Shown: piece by piece, positions 28,102 to 37,645 of the stretch
How positions within the stretch are numbered: position 1 is the first letter of the stretch
How the letters are laid out: every line of letters begins with the position of its first letter
The notes under the pieces: model-generated
Databases searched by the model: none
The model's input: the letters and a program-made list of their open reading frames with translations, nothing else
Told to the model about the DNA's origin: nothing
Source: Pseudorhodoferax sp. Leaf265
GTDB lineage: Bacteria > Pseudomonadota > Gammaproteobacteria > Burkholderiales > Burkholderiaceae_C
Direction: 5' to 3'
Length of the DNA: 64,000 nucleotides
Assembly (NCBI RefSeq): GCF_001422365.1
Contig: NZ_LMMT01000009.1
Location: forward strand, 62,001-126,000
Translations under genes and position numbers: made by a program

Positions 28102-28141
28102 GTATGCATCAATATTATCAGCATACATATTATTTGTGCAA
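28102..28141. promoter_or_regulatory. Divergent promoter and MarR-type operator
   Basis: This AT-rich island separates the hydroxylase and MarR genes. On the minus strand, TTGCAC (28136-28141) and TAATAT (28112-28117) are spaced by 18 bases and fit a sigma-70 promoter for the hydroxylase. A perfect inverted repeat, GTATGC (28102-28107) and GCATAC (28121-28126), brackets the -10 box. Binding there would block the hydroxylase promoter, as expected for MarR-family repression relieved by a phenolic ligand. Confidence 0.6.
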
Positions 28142-28156
28142 TGGGAGAATGCAGCC

Positions 28157-28642
28157 ATGAAGAAGACCAGTGCCAGCCCGCCGACAGCCGAGATCGACCT
28201 GCGCTCGCAGCCAGGCCACAGCATCCGGCGCCTGCAGCAGATCGCATTCGCCGTGTTCATGCAGGAAGCGGCCAGCGCGGGCACCACGCCGGTGCAGTAC
28301 GCGGTGCTGCAGACGCTGGCGGACCAGCCCGGCATCGACCAGCGCACGCTGGCGCGCGCGGTGAGCCTGGACACCTCGACCATCGGCGGCGTGGTCGACC
28401 GGCTGGAAGCGCGCGCCCTGCTCCTGCGCAGCCTGTCACCGCAGGACCGGCGCGTGCGGCTGCTGCACCTGACCGACGCAGGCGAGGCGCTGCGCCGGGA
28501 ACTGCTGCCCACCATGCTGCAGGCGCAGCAGCGCATGCTCGATCCGTTGACGGCGGCCGAACGCGGGGTCTTCATGGACATGGTGCAGCGCGTCATCGCC
28601 CACCATGCCGGCGTGGACGACACCGCCACGCCCGAGGGCTGA
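28157..28642 (+). CDS. MarR-family transcriptional regulator
   Basis: A 161-residue winged-helix regulator. The MarR core is clear: TPVQYAVLQTLADQPGIDQRTLARAVSLDTSTIGGVVDRLEARALLLR, seen here as the recognition helix DTSTIGGVVDRLEAR and the wing SPQDRRVRLLHLT. The ATG at 28157 follows a GGGAGA site and is preferred over an upstream in-frame ATG. It is divergent from the aromatic hydroxylase and is most likely its ligand-responsive repressor, as in many hydroxybenzoate and phenol pathways of Comamonadaceae. Confidence 0.9.
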   Translation: MKKTSASPPTAEIDLRSQPGHSIRRLQQIAFAVFMQEAASAGTTPVQYAVLQTLADQPGIDQRTLARAVSLDTSTIGGVVDRLEARALLLRSLSPQDRRVRLLHLTDAGEALRRELLPTMLQAQQRMLDPLTAAERGVFMDMVQRVIAHHAGVDDTATPEG

Positions 28643-28754
28643 CGCCGCTCGGCAGCACCGCCGCGCCTTCCGTCAGCGCAAGCCCTGCGCGCCGTGGCCG
28701 CTCGCGCGCAGCGCCACCACAATTGCGCGTTTACTTTCCGGAAAGAGAGCGCGC

Positions 28755-29687
28755 ATGCCCACGCCCAAGTACCGCCTCGTCACCCGCAGCGATTTCGACG
28801 GCCTGGTCTGCGCTGTGCTGCTGAACGAGCTGGACATGATCGACGACATCCTGTTCGTCCATCCCAAGGACATGCAGGACGGCAAGATCGCCATCACCCA
28901 GCGCGACATCACGACCAACCTTCCCTATGTGCCGGGCGCCCATCTGGCCTTCGACCACCACCTGTCGGAGACCATCCGCAACCAGGACGCGGGCAGCAAC
29001 CACATCATCGACGCCAATGCGCCCTCGGCCGCGCGCGTGGTGTACGACCACTACGGCGGCAAGCAGCGCTTCCCGAGGATCTCCGACGAGATGATGGAGG
29101 CCGTGGACAAGGCCGACTCGGCCCAGTACGAACGCGACGAGATCCTTGCGCCCACCGGCTGGGTGCTCCTGAACTACCTGATGGACGCGCGCACCGGCCT
29201 GGGCCGCTTCCGCGAGTTCCGCATCAGCAACTACGCGCTGATGATGGACCTCATCAAGCACTGCCGCGATCTCACCATCGACCAGATCCTCGAGCTGCCC
29301 GACGTGAAGGAGCGCGTGGACCTGTACGACGAGCATGCCGGCAAGGCGCGCGAGCAGATCCTGCGTTGCGGCAAGCTGCACGGCCGTGTCGTGGTGCTGG
29401 ACCTGCGCAACGAGGAAACCATCTGGGCCGTCAACCGCTTCATGGTCTACGCGCTGTTCCCGCGGGCCACGGTGTCGATCCACGTGATGTGGGGCGTGCA
29501 GAAGCAGAACACCGTGCTGGCCACCGGCAAGTCCATCCTGGACCGCAGCAGCAAGGCCAACGTCGGCGAGCTCATGCTGCAATACGGCGGCGGCGGCCAC
29601 CAGGCCGCCGGCACCTGCCAGGTGGACAACGCGCAGGCCGACGCCACGCTGCGCGAGGTGGTCGAGAAGATCAACGCGGCCGGCTGA
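28755..29687 (+). CDS. DHH-family phosphoesterase
   Basis: A 310-residue DHH/DHHA1 phosphoesterase. The first metal motif is RSDFDGLVCAVLL and the DHH motif is LAFDHHLSE. The C-terminal DHHA1 motif is the glycine-rich YGGGGHQAAGTCQ. Such proteins hydrolyse short oligonucleotides, cyclic dinucleotide products or polyphosphate. The sequence does not choose between these; related entries are often named exopolyphosphatase. The ribosome site (GGAAAG) lies within a perfect 12-base palindrome, CTTTCCGGAAAG (28734-28745). It converges with the MYG1-like gene, another DHH-superfamily member, 18 bp downstream. Confidence 0.85.
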   Translation: MPTPKYRLVTRSDFDGLVCAVLLNELDMIDDILFVHPKDMQDGKIAITQRDITTNLPYVPGAHLAFDHHLSETIRNQDAGSNHIIDANAPSAARVVYDHYGGKQRFPRISDEMMEAVDKADSAQYERDEILAPTGWVLLNYLMDARTGLGRFREFRISNYALMMDLIKHCRDLTIDQILELPDVKERVDLYDEHAGKAREQILRCGKLHGRVVVLDLRNEETIWAVNRFMVYALFPRATVSIHVMWGVQKQNTVLATGKSILDRSSKANVGELMLQYGGGGHQAAGTCQVDNAQADATLREVVEKINAAG

Positions 29688-29705
29688 CGCCACCGCGCCG
29701 CGGCC

Positions 29706-30644
29706 TCACTTCGGATCGAAGGGGGCCGCCACGGCCAGTTCGGCCAGGCGCAGCGCGCCGTCCAGCGAGCGCGCACCGGCGATGAAGCGGCCGTTGTGGC
29801 AGAACACGGCATCGGCCACGCCGCTGGCTGCCGCCAGTTCGGCATCGCGCAGACCGGCCCAGGCGCGCGGCAGATCCTTGCGTGCCGTGAACGACTGCGG
29901 CTCCACCGTCACCACATGCACCTGGTGCTGCTGGTCGCTGGCATCGGGGTAGACCACGAACCACAGGTCCGGCATCTCGGCGCTGGCCACGTCGCGCCAT
30001 GGCAGGCCGCCGCGCGGCAACAGCAGCACGCGGCCGTCCAGCAGCGTTTGCGCCTCGCGCACCTGCTGCGCCCCCTGGTGGCGGGCCCGCTGCTGGTCCA
30101 GCGCGGCCAGCAGAAGCTGCGTGACCACGCCCATCGCCTGCTCGAAGCGCGCCAGCGACGCGGCATCGTCTTGGGCGGCGCTGCCGCGCCCGTCCCAGGG
30201 CAGGTTGAACTGCGCCAGCAGTGCCGACAGGCCGAACAGGCCCGGCGCGGCGTTGGCGGTGCCGGTGTCGGCCCGGTCCAGGTGCTGGACCAGTTCGCGG
30301 TCCAGGCTGTCGGCGATCGCCTGGGCCTGCGCGGCATCGGCCACGCCACACTGCTGCGCAACCAGGGCCGGGCCATGTGCGGCCCAGACCAGGCCGGCGC
30401 TGGCATAGACCACGCCGCTGGCGCGCGCGCCTTCGAAGCCGCGCTGGTGGTGGTCGAAGCGGCCACGCGCGGCGTCCCATTCGCCGCCCACGTCGACAGC
30501 GAAGTCGGCGCCGGCAATCAGGGCTGCATCGCGCGTGCGCAGCAGGGTGGCGCCGGGATACAGCAAGCGCAGCACGGCCACGCCGAACACGTCGTCCGCG
30601 TGAAAGGAGCCGTTGTGCGTGGCGATGGTGGTCGGGGTATTCAT
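29706..30644 (-). CDS. MYG1/UPF0160-family protein
   Basis: A 312-residue protein of the MYG1 family. The signature is TIATHNGSFHADDVFGVAVLRLLYP at the N terminus (shown in two parts: THNGSFHADDVFG and AVLRLLYPGA), followed by VDVGGEWDAARGRFDHHQRGF. The C-terminal FCHNGRFIAGARSLDGAL is also typical. Eukaryotic MYG1 is a 3'-5' RNA exonuclease and the fold belongs to the DHH phosphoesterase superfamily, so a nuclease or phosphoesterase role is likely here. The bacterial function is not established. Confidence 0.88.
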   Translation of the reverse strand: MNTPTTIATHNGSFHADDVFGVAVLRLLYPGATLLRTRDAALIAGADFAVDVGGEWDAARGRFDHHQRGFEGARASGVVYASAGLVWAAHGPALVAQQCGVADAAQAQAIADSLDRELVQHLDRADTGTANAAPGLFGLSALLAQFNLPWDGRGSAAQDDAASLARFEQAMGVVTQLLLAALDQQRARHQGAQQVREAQTLLDGRVLLLPRGGLPWRDVASAEMPDLWFVVYPDASDQQHQVHVVTVEPQSFTARKDLPRAWAGLRDAELAAASGVADAVFCHNGRFIAGARSLDGALRLAELAVAAPFDPK

Positions 30645-30662
30645 CGTGTTCTGATCCCTATG

Positions 30663-30696
30663 AAAAAAAGGGCCGGGAGCATCCCTCCCAGCCCTT
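30663..30696 (-). terminator. Rho-independent terminator of the isocitrate dehydrogenase gene
   Basis: On the minus strand, a hairpin of GGGC, one mismatch, and GGGAG pairs with its complement around a 5-base loop and is followed directly by seven T residues. It lies about 20 bp after the isocitrate dehydrogenase stop codon and before the MYG1-like gene, so it separates the two minus-strand transcripts. Confidence 0.85.
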
Positions 30697-30716
30697 CGTG
30701 CCCAACGTCCTGAGGA

Positions 30717-32954
30717 TCAGGCCGTCAGCGCCGCCAGCGCGTCGTTCAGCGTCTTGCTCGGGCGCATCACGGCCGCCACCTTGGCGTCGTCGAGCTTGTA
30801 GTAGCCGCCGATGTCCACGGGCTTGCCCTGCACTTCGAGCAGTTCCTTGGCGATGGTGGCCTCCTGCTCGGTCAGCGTCTTGGCCAGCGGCGCGAACTTG
30901 GCCGCCAGGTCCTTGTCCTCGGTCTGCGCGGCCAGTTCCTGCGCCCAGTACAGCGCGATGTAGAAGTGGCTGCCGCGGTTGTCGATCTGGCCGGTCTTGG
31001 GGCTCGGGCCCTTGTTGTTGTCCAGCAGCTTGCCGGTGGCCGCATCCAGCGCCTTGGCCACGATCTTGGCCTTGGCATTGTTGTTCTTGATGCCCAGCTC
31101 TTCCAGGCTCACGGCCAGCGCCAGGAACTCACCCAGCGAATCCCAGCGCAGGTGGTTTTCTTCGACCAGCTGCTGCACGTGCTTGGGCGCCGAACCACCG
31201 GCCCCCGTCTCGTACATGCCGCCACCGGCCATCAGCGGCACGATGGACAGCATCTTGGCCGAAGTGCCCAGTTCCATGATGGGGAACAGGTCGGTCAGGT
31301 AGTCGCGCAGGATGTTGCCCGTGGCACTGATGGTGTCCAGGCCGCGGATCACGCGCTCCAGCGTGTAACGCATCGCGCGCACCTGGCTCATGATCTGGAT
31401 GTCCAGTCCGGCCGTGTTGTGCTCGTGCAGGTACATCTTGACCTTGGTGATCATCTGCGCCTCGTGCGGACGGTACTGGTCGAGCCAGAACACCACCGGC
31501 ATGCCCGAATTGCGCGCGCGCGTGACGGCCAGCTTGACCCAGTCGCGGATGGCGGCGTCCTTGACCTGGCACATGCGCCAGATGTCGCCCTGCTCCACGT
31601 TCTGCGAGAGCAGCACTTCGCCGGTGTTCAGGTCGGTGATGTTGGCCACGCCGTCTTCGGGCACCTCGAAGGTCTTGTCGTGCGAGCCGTATTCCTCGGC
31701 CTGCTGGGCCATCAGGCCGACGTTGGGCACCGTGCCCATGGTCTTGGGGTCGAAGGCGCCGTGCCACTTGCAGAAGTTGATGATCTCCTGGTAGATGCGG
31801 GCGAAGGTCGACTCGGGCATCACGGCCTTCACGTCTTTCAGGCGGCCATCGGCGCCCCACATCTTGCCGCCGTTGCGGATCATGGCCGGCATCGAAGCGT
31901 CGACGATGATGTCGTTGGGCGAGTGGAAGTTGGTGATGCCCTTGGCAGAGTCGACCATGGCCAGCTCGGGGCGGCCTTCGTGGCAGGCGTGCAGGTCGCG
32001 CTTGATCTCGTCCTGCTTGCTCTGCGGCAGCGCGGCGATCTTGGTGTACAGATCGACCATGCCATTGTTGACGTTGACGCCCAGTTCCTCGAACAGCTTG
32101 GCGTGCTTCTCGAACGCGTCCTTGTAGAAGATCTTCACGCAGTGGCCGAACACGATGGGGTGCGAGACCTTCATCATGGTGGCCTTCACGTGCAGCGAGA
32201 ACATCACGCCGGTCTTGTGTGCGTCCTCGATCTCCTTCTCGTAGAAGGCCACGAGCGCCTTCTTGCTCATGAACATGGAGTCGATGATCTCGCGGTCCAG
32301 CAGCGAGACCTTGGGCTTGAGCACGATGGCCTTGCCGCTCTTGGTGATGAGCTCCATCTTCACGTCGCGCGCCTTGTCCAGCGTCATCGACTTTTCGCCG
32401 TGGTAGAAGTCGCCGGCATGCATGTGCGAGACATGCGAGCGCGAGGCCTGGCTCCACTCGGCCATGCTGTGCGGGTTCTTGCGCGCGTATTCCTTGACGG
32501 CCTTGGGCGCGCGGCGGTCGGAGTTGCCTTCGCGCAGCACGGGGTTCACGGCCGAGCCCGTGCACTTGTTGTAGCGCGCGCGGATGTCCTTCTCTTCGTC
32601 GGTCTTGGCGACTTCCGGGTAGTCGGGGATCTTGTAGCCCTTGTCCTGCAGTTCCTTGATGGCGGCCTTGAGCTGGGCTACCGAGGCGCTGATGTTGGGC
32701 AGCTTGATGATGTTGGCCGAGGGCTTGAGCGTGAGCTTGCCCAGTTCGGCCAGGTTGTCGGCCACGCGCTGCTCCGGTGTCAGCGCTTCCGGGAACTGGC
32801 CCAGGATGCGGCCGGCGACCGAGATGTCGCTGGTTTCCACGTCGATGCCGGCCGGCGCGGCGAAGGCCTGCACGATGGGCAGGAAGGAATGCGTCGCCAG
32901 CAGCGGCGCCTCGTCGGTGAGGGTGTAGATGATCTTGGGTTTGGTCTCTGCCAT
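30717..32954 (-). CDS. icd: NADP-dependent isocitrate dehydrogenase, monomeric type
   Basis: A 745-residue enzyme, the normal size of the monomeric isocitrate dehydrogenase (about 740). Family features are the N-terminal [20 protein letters not shown], the substrate region [21 protein letters not shown] ([13 protein letters not shown] is the phosphorylation-loop equivalent), and [16 protein letters not shown]. The near-C-terminal part includes [19 protein letters not shown]. It oxidatively decarboxylates isocitrate to 2-oxoglutarate in the TCA cycle and yields NADPH. It is a single-gene transcript with its own terminator. Confidence 0.97.
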   Translation of the reverse strand: MAETKPKIIYTLTDEAPLLATHSFLPIVQAFAAPAGIDVETSDISVAGRILGQFPEALTPEQRVADNLAELGKLTLKPSANIIKLPNISASVAQLKAAIKELQDKGYKIPDYPEVAKTDEEKDIRARYNKCTGSAVNPVLREGNSDRRAPKAVKEYARKNPHSMAEWSQASRSHVSHMHAGDFYHGEKSMTLDKARDVKMELITKSGKAIVLKPKVSLLDREIIDSMFMSKKALVAFYEKEIEDAHKTGVMFSLHVKATMMKVSHPIVFGHCVKIFYKDAFEKHAKLFEELGVNVNNGMVDLYTKIAALPQSKQDEIKRDLHACHEGRPELAMVDSAKGITNFHSPNDIIVDASMPAMIRNGGKMWGADGRLKDVKAVMPESTFARIYQEIINFCKWHGAFDPKTMGTVPNVGLMAQQAEEYGSHDKTFEVPEDGVANITDLNTGEVLLSQNVEQGDIWRMCQVKDAAIRDWVKLAVTRARNSGMPVVFWLDQYRPHEAQMITKVKMYLHEHNTAGLDIQIMSQVRAMRYTLERVIRGLDTISATGNILRDYLTDLFPIMELGTSAKMLSIVPLMAGGGMYETGAGGSAPKHVQQLVEENHLRWDSLGEFLALAVSLEELGIKNNNAKAKIVAKALDAATGKLLDNNKGPSPKTGQIDNRGSHFYIALYWAQELAAQTEDKDLAAKFAPLAKTLTEQEATIAKELLEVQGKPVDIGGYYKLDDAKVAAVMRPSKTLNDALAALTA

Positions 32955-33000
32955 GACGATTCCTAGGCGGTGGTGAAACTGTGGAAAAAAAGGGGGGCGG

Positions 33001-34656
33001 TCAGGCCAGGGCCTTCTCGAAGAGGCCGCGGGCGATGACCTTGAGCGCCAGAGTTTCCTCGGCGCCCTCGAAGATGGACAGCACGCGGGCGTCCACGAAG
33101 TAGCGGCTCACGGGCGTCTCCTCGGCGTAGCCCATGCCGCCGTGCAACTGCAGGGCCTCGCGCGTGAGCAGCTCGGCCGAGCGGCAGGCCAGCAGCTTGA
33201 TCTGCGCCGCCTCGATGCGACCGTCGGCAGCCTCCAGCCGGTTGCCGACGGCATACGCGGTCTGGCGGCAGGCCGCCAGGCGCGCGGCCATGTGGGCCAG
33301 CTTGGACTGGGTGAGCGGGAACGTGATGAGCGGCTGGCCGAAGACCTTGCGGTCCTGCGTGTAGCGCAGTGCCTCGCGCAACGCGGCGCGCATGACGCCG
33401 GTGGCGCGCGCCGAGGTCTGCATGCGCCCGCCGACCATGCCGGCCATGTTGAAGTAGAAGCCCCGGCCCAGGCCGGCCTCGCCGCCCAGCACATGGCTGT
33501 CGGGCACGAAGAAATCCTCGAACGCGAGTTCGTAGGAATGCATGCCGCGGTAGCCGATGGTCGGGATGGCCTTGCCGCGCAGGCGGCCTCCACCTTCGGG
33601 CTGGAAGTCGAAGGCGTGGTCCTCGGTCGAGGGCTTCTCGACCAGCAGGATGGACAGGCCCTTGTAGCCGGCCGCCTTGTCGGGATCGGTGCGCGCCACC
33701 ACCATGAGCAACCCGGCCTTGCCGGCGAAGGTGCACCAGGTCTTGGCACCGTCCAGCCGCCAGCCGCCCGCCACGCGCGTGGCCTTGAGCGCCAGGCTGG
33801 CCACGTCCGAGCCGTGGTCGGGTTCTGTCATCGCGATCGCGCAGAGCGGTTCGCCGGCCGCGATCCTGGGCAGGAAGGCCTGTTTCTGTGCCGCGGTGCC
33901 GCCCGCGAGCAGCGCACGCGACAGGATCTCGGGCCGCGTGATCAGGCTGCCGGCCGCGCCCAACGAGGCTTCGGACAGCGCCTCGGTCACGGCGATCATC
34001 ATGGCCGTGTCGTCGTGCTGGCCGGGCGCGCTGCCGCCGTATTCCTGCGGGATCGACAGGCCGAACACGCCCATTTCGCGCAGCGGGCCGAGGATGGTCT
34101 CGGGAATCGTCAGGTCCTGCGCATGGATCTCGGCGGCCAGCGGCGCGACCACCTCGGCGCCGAAGCGGCGGAACGCATCGCGCGCCATGGCCACCTCCTC
34201 ACTGACCGTGACGGGGCCGATCTCGGACTCGGCCGCGGCCAGCGCGCGCGCGGCGGCCGTCAGGGCGGCGGGGCCGGCCGCGGCGCGGCGCAGCGCCGGC
34301 CATTGCGGATCGGCGGCCCAGGCGCGCAGCGGGGCACCGTCCAGGTCGGCATCGATGGCCACGGATTCGAGACGTCCCTGCACCGTCCGCATGGCCTCGG
34401 TCGCGAACAGCAGCGCCAGCGCGCGGTCCAGGCCGGCGGCGGCGGGGGCCTGCAGCACGGTCTGCGCGGCCAGCAACTCGGCGCTGGCCCAGGCCAGCTC
34501 GTACGACACGCCCTGGGCCGCGTCCAGCGCGGCCGGATCGAGCCGGCCGGCGTTGCCGCAGCGCTGCGCCACGGCCTGCACGGCGGTGTCGAACAGGGCC
34601 TGCAGGCCATCGCACAGGCGGCGGGCAGCGTCGACGAGGTCCGGGTCGGACGTCAT
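33001..34656 (-). CDS. Acyl-CoA dehydrogenase with N-terminal extension
   Basis: A 551-residue FAD enzyme. The acyl-CoA dehydrogenase core occupies residues about 165-551: [18 protein letters not shown], the FAD/substrate motif [17 protein letters not shown], and the catalytic-region ending [38 protein letters not shown]. The first 160 residues form an extra helical domain, so the protein is longer than the usual 380-400 residues and belongs to the about 550-residue subgroup. It oxidises an acyl-CoA to the enoyl-CoA, passing electrons to ETF. The ATG at 34656 has GGAG upstream. It is divergent from dinB. The preferred chain length cannot be told. Confidence 0.9.
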   Translation of the reverse strand: MTSDPDLVDAARRLCDGLQALFDTAVQAVAQRCGNAGRLDPAALDAAQGVSYELAWASAELLAAQTVLQAPAAAGLDRALALLFATEAMRTVQGRLESVAIDADLDGAPLRAWAADPQWPALRRAAAGPAALTAAARALAAAESEIGPVTVSEEVAMARDAFRRFGAEVVAPLAAEIHAQDLTIPETILGPLREMGVFGLSIPQEYGGSAPGQHDDTAMMIAVTEALSEASLGAAGSLITRPEILSRALLAGGTAAQKQAFLPRIAAGEPLCAIAMTEPDHGSDVASLALKATRVAGGWRLDGAKTWCTFAGKAGLLMVVARTDPDKAAGYKGLSILLVEKPSTEDHAFDFQPEGGGRLRGKAIPTIGYRGMHSYELAFEDFFVPDSHVLGGEAGLGRGFYFNMAGMVGGRMQTSARATGVMRAALREALRYTQDRKVFGQPLITFPLTQSKLAHMAARLAACRQTAYAVGNRLEAADGRIEAAQIKLLACRSAELLTREALQLHGGMGYAEETPVSRYFVDARVLSIFEGAEETLALKVIARGLFEKALA

Positions 34657-34756
34657 GGAAAAGGGCTCCGAGGGGTGGGGTCGGGGGCGATGATAGCGAC
34701 AGGGCCGACGCCCCCTGTGCCAATCGGCCCAAAACCCGCAACTGTATACCGCCAGG

Positions 34757-35977
34757 ATGGCCCCGGCGCCAGCACGTATGCTCGCGGGCTTGACCCCGCC
34801 TGCGCCCCTGCCCCGCCGCATTGCCCACCTCGACATGGATGCGTTCTACGCCTCCGTCGAACTGCTGCGCTACCCGCAGTTGAAGGGCCTGCCCGTGGTG
34901 ATCGGCGGCGGCCGGCGCCGGGCCGACAGCGTGCTGGCGCAGCGCGAGAACCTGCCGGTGGAGGCGTTCCCGCTGCTGGGCGACTACGTGGGCCGCGGCG
35001 TGATCACCACCGCCACCTACGCCGCGCGCGCCTTCGGCGTGGGTTCGGCCATGGGCATGATGAAGGCCGCCAAGCTGTGCCCGCAGGCCATCCTGCTGCC
35101 GGTGGACTTCGACGAATACCGGCGCTTCTCGCGCATCTTCAAGAGCACCATCCTGGAGATCGCCCCGCGCATGGAAGACCGGGGGGTCGACGAGGTCTAC
35201 GCGGACTTCACCGAGGTGCCAGGCGGCCAGCGCGAGGGCGGCCGCGTGCTGGCCCGCTTGATCCAGCGCACCATCTTCGAACGCACGGGCCTGACCTGCT
35301 CCATCGGCGTGGCGCCGAACAAGCTCATCGCCAAGATGGCCAGCGAGTTCGACAAGCCCAACGGCATCTCCGTCGTGCACGAGGCGGACCTGCAGAGCCG
35401 CATCTGGCCGCTGCCCGCGCGCAAGATCAACGGCATCGGCCCCAAGGCCGACGCCAGGCTGCAGGCGCTGGGCATCACCACCATCGGCGAACTCGCGGCC
35501 AAGGACCGCGCCTGGCTGGTCGAGCGCTTCGGCCGCGCCTACGGCGCCTGGATGCACGAGGCGGCCTGGGGCCGCGACAACCGGCCCGTGGTGACCGAGA
35601 GCGAGCCCGTGTCCATGAGCCGCGAGACCACCTTCGACCGCGACCTGCACGCCGTGCGCGACCGCGCCGAGCTCTCGGCCATCTTCACGCAGCTGTGCGA
35701 GAAGCTGGCCGAGGATCTGCAGCGCAAGGGCTACGTGGGCAAGACCATCGGCGTCAAGCTGCGCTTCGACGACTTCAAGATCGTCACGCGCGACCAGACC
35801 ATCGCCCAGCACACGGCCGATGCACGGCAGATCCGCCAGACGGCGGGCCAGTGCCTCAAGCGCGTGCCGCTGGAGCGCCGGCTGCGGCTGCTCGGCGTGC
35901 GCGTGGGGGCGCTGGCCAGGCCCGGCGAACTCGCCGAGCGCGTGGAGATGGTGGACACCACCGGCCAGCTGTTCTGA
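34757..35977 (+). CDS. dinB: DNA polymerase IV
   Basis: A 406-residue Y-family polymerase. The palm opens with IAHLDMDAFYASVELLRYPQLKG, and the catalytic pair is in GVDEVYADFTE (family SxDE, here GVDE). The helix-hairpin-helix region is KINGIGPKADARLQALGI, and the little-finger domain follows (SRETTFDRDLHAVRDR). It performs error-prone lesion bypass. The start is uncertain: the ATG at 34757 has its AGG too close, and an in-frame ATG at 34778 is possible. Just upstream, CTG and CAG triplets (34742-34755) resemble a LexA box but are two bases too close. A beta-clamp-type ending (TTGQLF) closes the protein. Confidence 0.95.
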   Translation: MAPAPARMLAGLTPPAPLPRRIAHLDMDAFYASVELLRYPQLKGLPVVIGGGRRRADSVLAQRENLPVEAFPLLGDYVGRGVITTATYAARAFGVGSAMGMMKAAKLCPQAILLPVDFDEYRRFSRIFKSTILEIAPRMEDRGVDEVYADFTEVPGGQREGGRVLARLIQRTIFERTGLTCSIGVAPNKLIAKMASEFDKPNGISVVHEADLQSRIWPLPARKINGIGPKADARLQALGITTIGELAAKDRAWLVERFGRAYGAWMHEAAWGRDNRPVVTESEPVSMSRETTFDRDLHAVRDRAELSAIFTQLCEKLAEDLQRKGYVGKTIGVKLRFDDFKIVTRDQTIAQHTADARQIRQTAGQCLKRVPLERRLRLLGVRVGALARPGELAERVEMVDTTGQLF

Positions 35978-35990
35978 GCCCTGACGCTCT

Positions 35991-36077
35991 GCAAAGAATT
36001 GCGAAGTAGGGGCATTCGCCCCGGTGACGGTCGAGGTCACATTTAGAATTCTCAGTCAATACAAATCATTCTCATCT
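35991..36077 (+). promoter_or_regulatory. Iron-type promoter A: GCAAAG/GCGAAG element plus Fur-like box
   Basis: Upstream of the YncE-like gene are two elements: GCAAAGAATTGCGAAG (35991-36006, a direct GCRAAG repeat with 10-bp period) and TAGAAT followed by the Fur-box-like ACAAATCATTCTCATCT (36061-36077). The start-to-start distance from GCAAAG to TAGAAT is 53 bp. The same two elements recur at the same distance at 41580-41663 upstream of the siderophore operon. The Fur-like call rests on the match to the right half of the ATCATTATC consensus. Confidence 0.7.
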
Positions 36078-36157
36078 CTTTTCGCTCGACAGGTCTAGCC
36101 CGCCTGCAGTGCCGCGCACGCGCGGCCCATCCCTTTCTCAACCACAAGGAACATTGC

Positions 36158-37594
36158 ATGAACAACCGACGTCCTGTCGCCCGCTGGGCGCGCCCTGTGC
36201 AGACCCTGCTGGCCGTGTCGATGGCGCTGGGCCTGGCGGCCTGCGCCTCGGGCCCGCGGTTCGATGCGCAGGACGCTGCCGCGTTCAAAGGGCGTGTCAG
36301 CCTGGCGGACACGCCCGTGGTGCTGGCCGGCCAACCCGTCACGCTGGCGGGCAGCGACTTCAAGCCGGGCCAGAAGGTCACCGTCAGCTACGGCGGCGCC
36401 GAACTCGGCCAGACGGCCACGGCCGACAAGGATGGCAAGTTCCGCACGCAGTTCGTGCTGCCCGCAGGCGCCGAGCCGGGCCGCTATGCGCTGGTGGCCA
36501 GCGCGACCAACCCGCCGGCCTCGCTGCTGGTGCCACTCAAGATCTCGCCCAACGTGCCGCTGTCGGGCCAGGAGCGCTTCAGCGTGCAGTCGCAGACGCT
36601 GGTGCCAGGCCTGTACCAGGCCGGCTACTCGGCCAAGACCGACCGCGTGTTCGTGACCTCGGCCGTCGGCCGCCCGCCGGTCACGCGCAGCGAACTCGTC
36701 AAGGTCAACGCCCAGACGCTGGCCATCGAGCAGCGTGTGACGGCCCCCGTGGCCCCCGCAGCACCGGCCCGCCCCGGCGCGCCGGCCCCCGCCGCCAACG
36801 CCCTGCCCGGCCTGTACGCGGTCTACGGCGTGGGCGTGGACGATGCCAACGGCAACGTCTGGGTCACCAACACGCGCCAGGACACCGTGGCCGTGTACCG
36901 CCAGTCGGACCTGGCCATCGTCAAGCAGTTCGAGCCCGGCGTGGTGCCGCATGCGCGCGACGTGCTGGTCGACGGCGTGCAGGGCAAGGCCTATGCCACG
37001 CCGGTCGGCGAGCCGCAGGTCGCCGTGTTCAGCACCAAGGCCCCCGCCTTCCTGAAGAACATCCCGATCCAGACCACGCAGCGCGGCTTCAATGCCAAGC
37101 CGTTCTCGCCCATGAGCCTGGCGCTGGACACCGCCAGCAGCCGCCTGTTCGTCGTCAGCGGCGGCGGCGAGGTCGCCGTCATCGACACCCGGGCCGACAA
37201 GGTGGAGAAGGTGTTCGCGGTCGAGACCGCCGTGTCGGCCTCGGGCATTGCCTACGACGCCCAGACCGACCGCATCTTCGTGGCCGCGCAGGGTTCGGAC
37301 AACGTGGTCATCGTCGACGCCAAGACCGGCAAGACGCTGAAGGACGTGAAGGTCGGCGCCGGCACGCTGAACGTGAGCTTCGACCCGACCAAGCGCCTGG
37401 TCTACGCGGCCAACCGCGCCAGCGACACCGTGACCATCCTGGACGTGGACGGCAAGATCCTCGGCAACCTGGACGTGGGCAGCTTCCCCAACCACATCGC
37501 GCTGGACGGCAAGGGCACGGCCTTCACCGTGAACAAGGCGCGTGGCTCGGAAGACGGCGAAGGCGACCGCATCGGCCGCATCACGGTGCGCTGA
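36158..37594 (+). CDS. YncE-like beta-propeller lipoprotein
   Basis: A 478-residue envelope protein. The lipoprotein signal ends in LGLAACASG (lipobox LAAC). A short beta domain (residues about 40-130, TVSYGGAELGQTATADKDGKF) precedes a seven-bladed propeller with YncE-type repeats: GNVWVTNTRQDTVAVYRQSD, VAVIDTRADKVEKVF, NVVIVDAKTGKTLKDVKVG, DTVTILDVDGKILGNLDVG. AAGGAA lies 6 bases before the ATG. E. coli yncE is iron-repressed beside a TonB-dependent receptor gene. Here the gene sits behind a Fur-like promoter at the edge of the siderophore locus and has its own terminator. A binding or scaffold role in iron uptake is likely, but unproven. Confidence 0.85.
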   Translation: MNNRRPVARWARPVQTLLAVSMALGLAACASGPRFDAQDAAAFKGRVSLADTPVVLAGQPVTLAGSDFKPGQKVTVSYGGAELGQTATADKDGKFRTQFVLPAGAEPGRYALVASATNPPASLLVPLKISPNVPLSGQERFSVQSQTLVPGLYQAGYSAKTDRVFVTSAVGRPPVTRSELVKVNAQTLAIEQRVTAPVAPAAPARPGAPAPAANALPGLYAVYGVGVDDANGNVWVTNTRQDTVAVYRQSDLAIVKQFEPGVVPHARDVLVDGVQGKAYATPVGEPQVAVFSTKAPAFLKNIPIQTTQRGFNAKPFSPMSLALDTASSRLFVVSGGGEVAVIDTRADKVEKVFAVETAVSASGIAYDAQTDRIFVAAQGSDNVVIVDAKTGKTLKDVKVGAGTLNVSFDPTKRLVYAANRASDTVTILDVDGKILGNLDVGSFPNHIALDGKGTAFTVNKARGSEDGEGDRIGRITVR

Positions 37595-37613
37595 GCGGCA
37601 CCCGCCCAGGAAA

Positions 37614-37645
37614 GAACGCCCCGGTCTCCGGGGCGTTCTCGTTTT
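37614..37645 (+). terminator. Rho-independent terminator after the YncE-like gene
   Basis: An 11-bp perfect stem (GAACGCCCCGG with its complement), a 3-base TCT loop, and the tail TCGTTTT. It lies 19 bp after the stop codon and ends at the stop of the convergent esterase gene, so it insulates the two transcripts. Confidence 0.88.

Noticed and set aside
34742-34755. A LexA-like box (CTG...CAG) just upstream of dinB.
   Set aside because: The two triplets are separated by 8 bases instead of the 10 expected for the enterobacterial-type site, and the site nearly touches the start codon.
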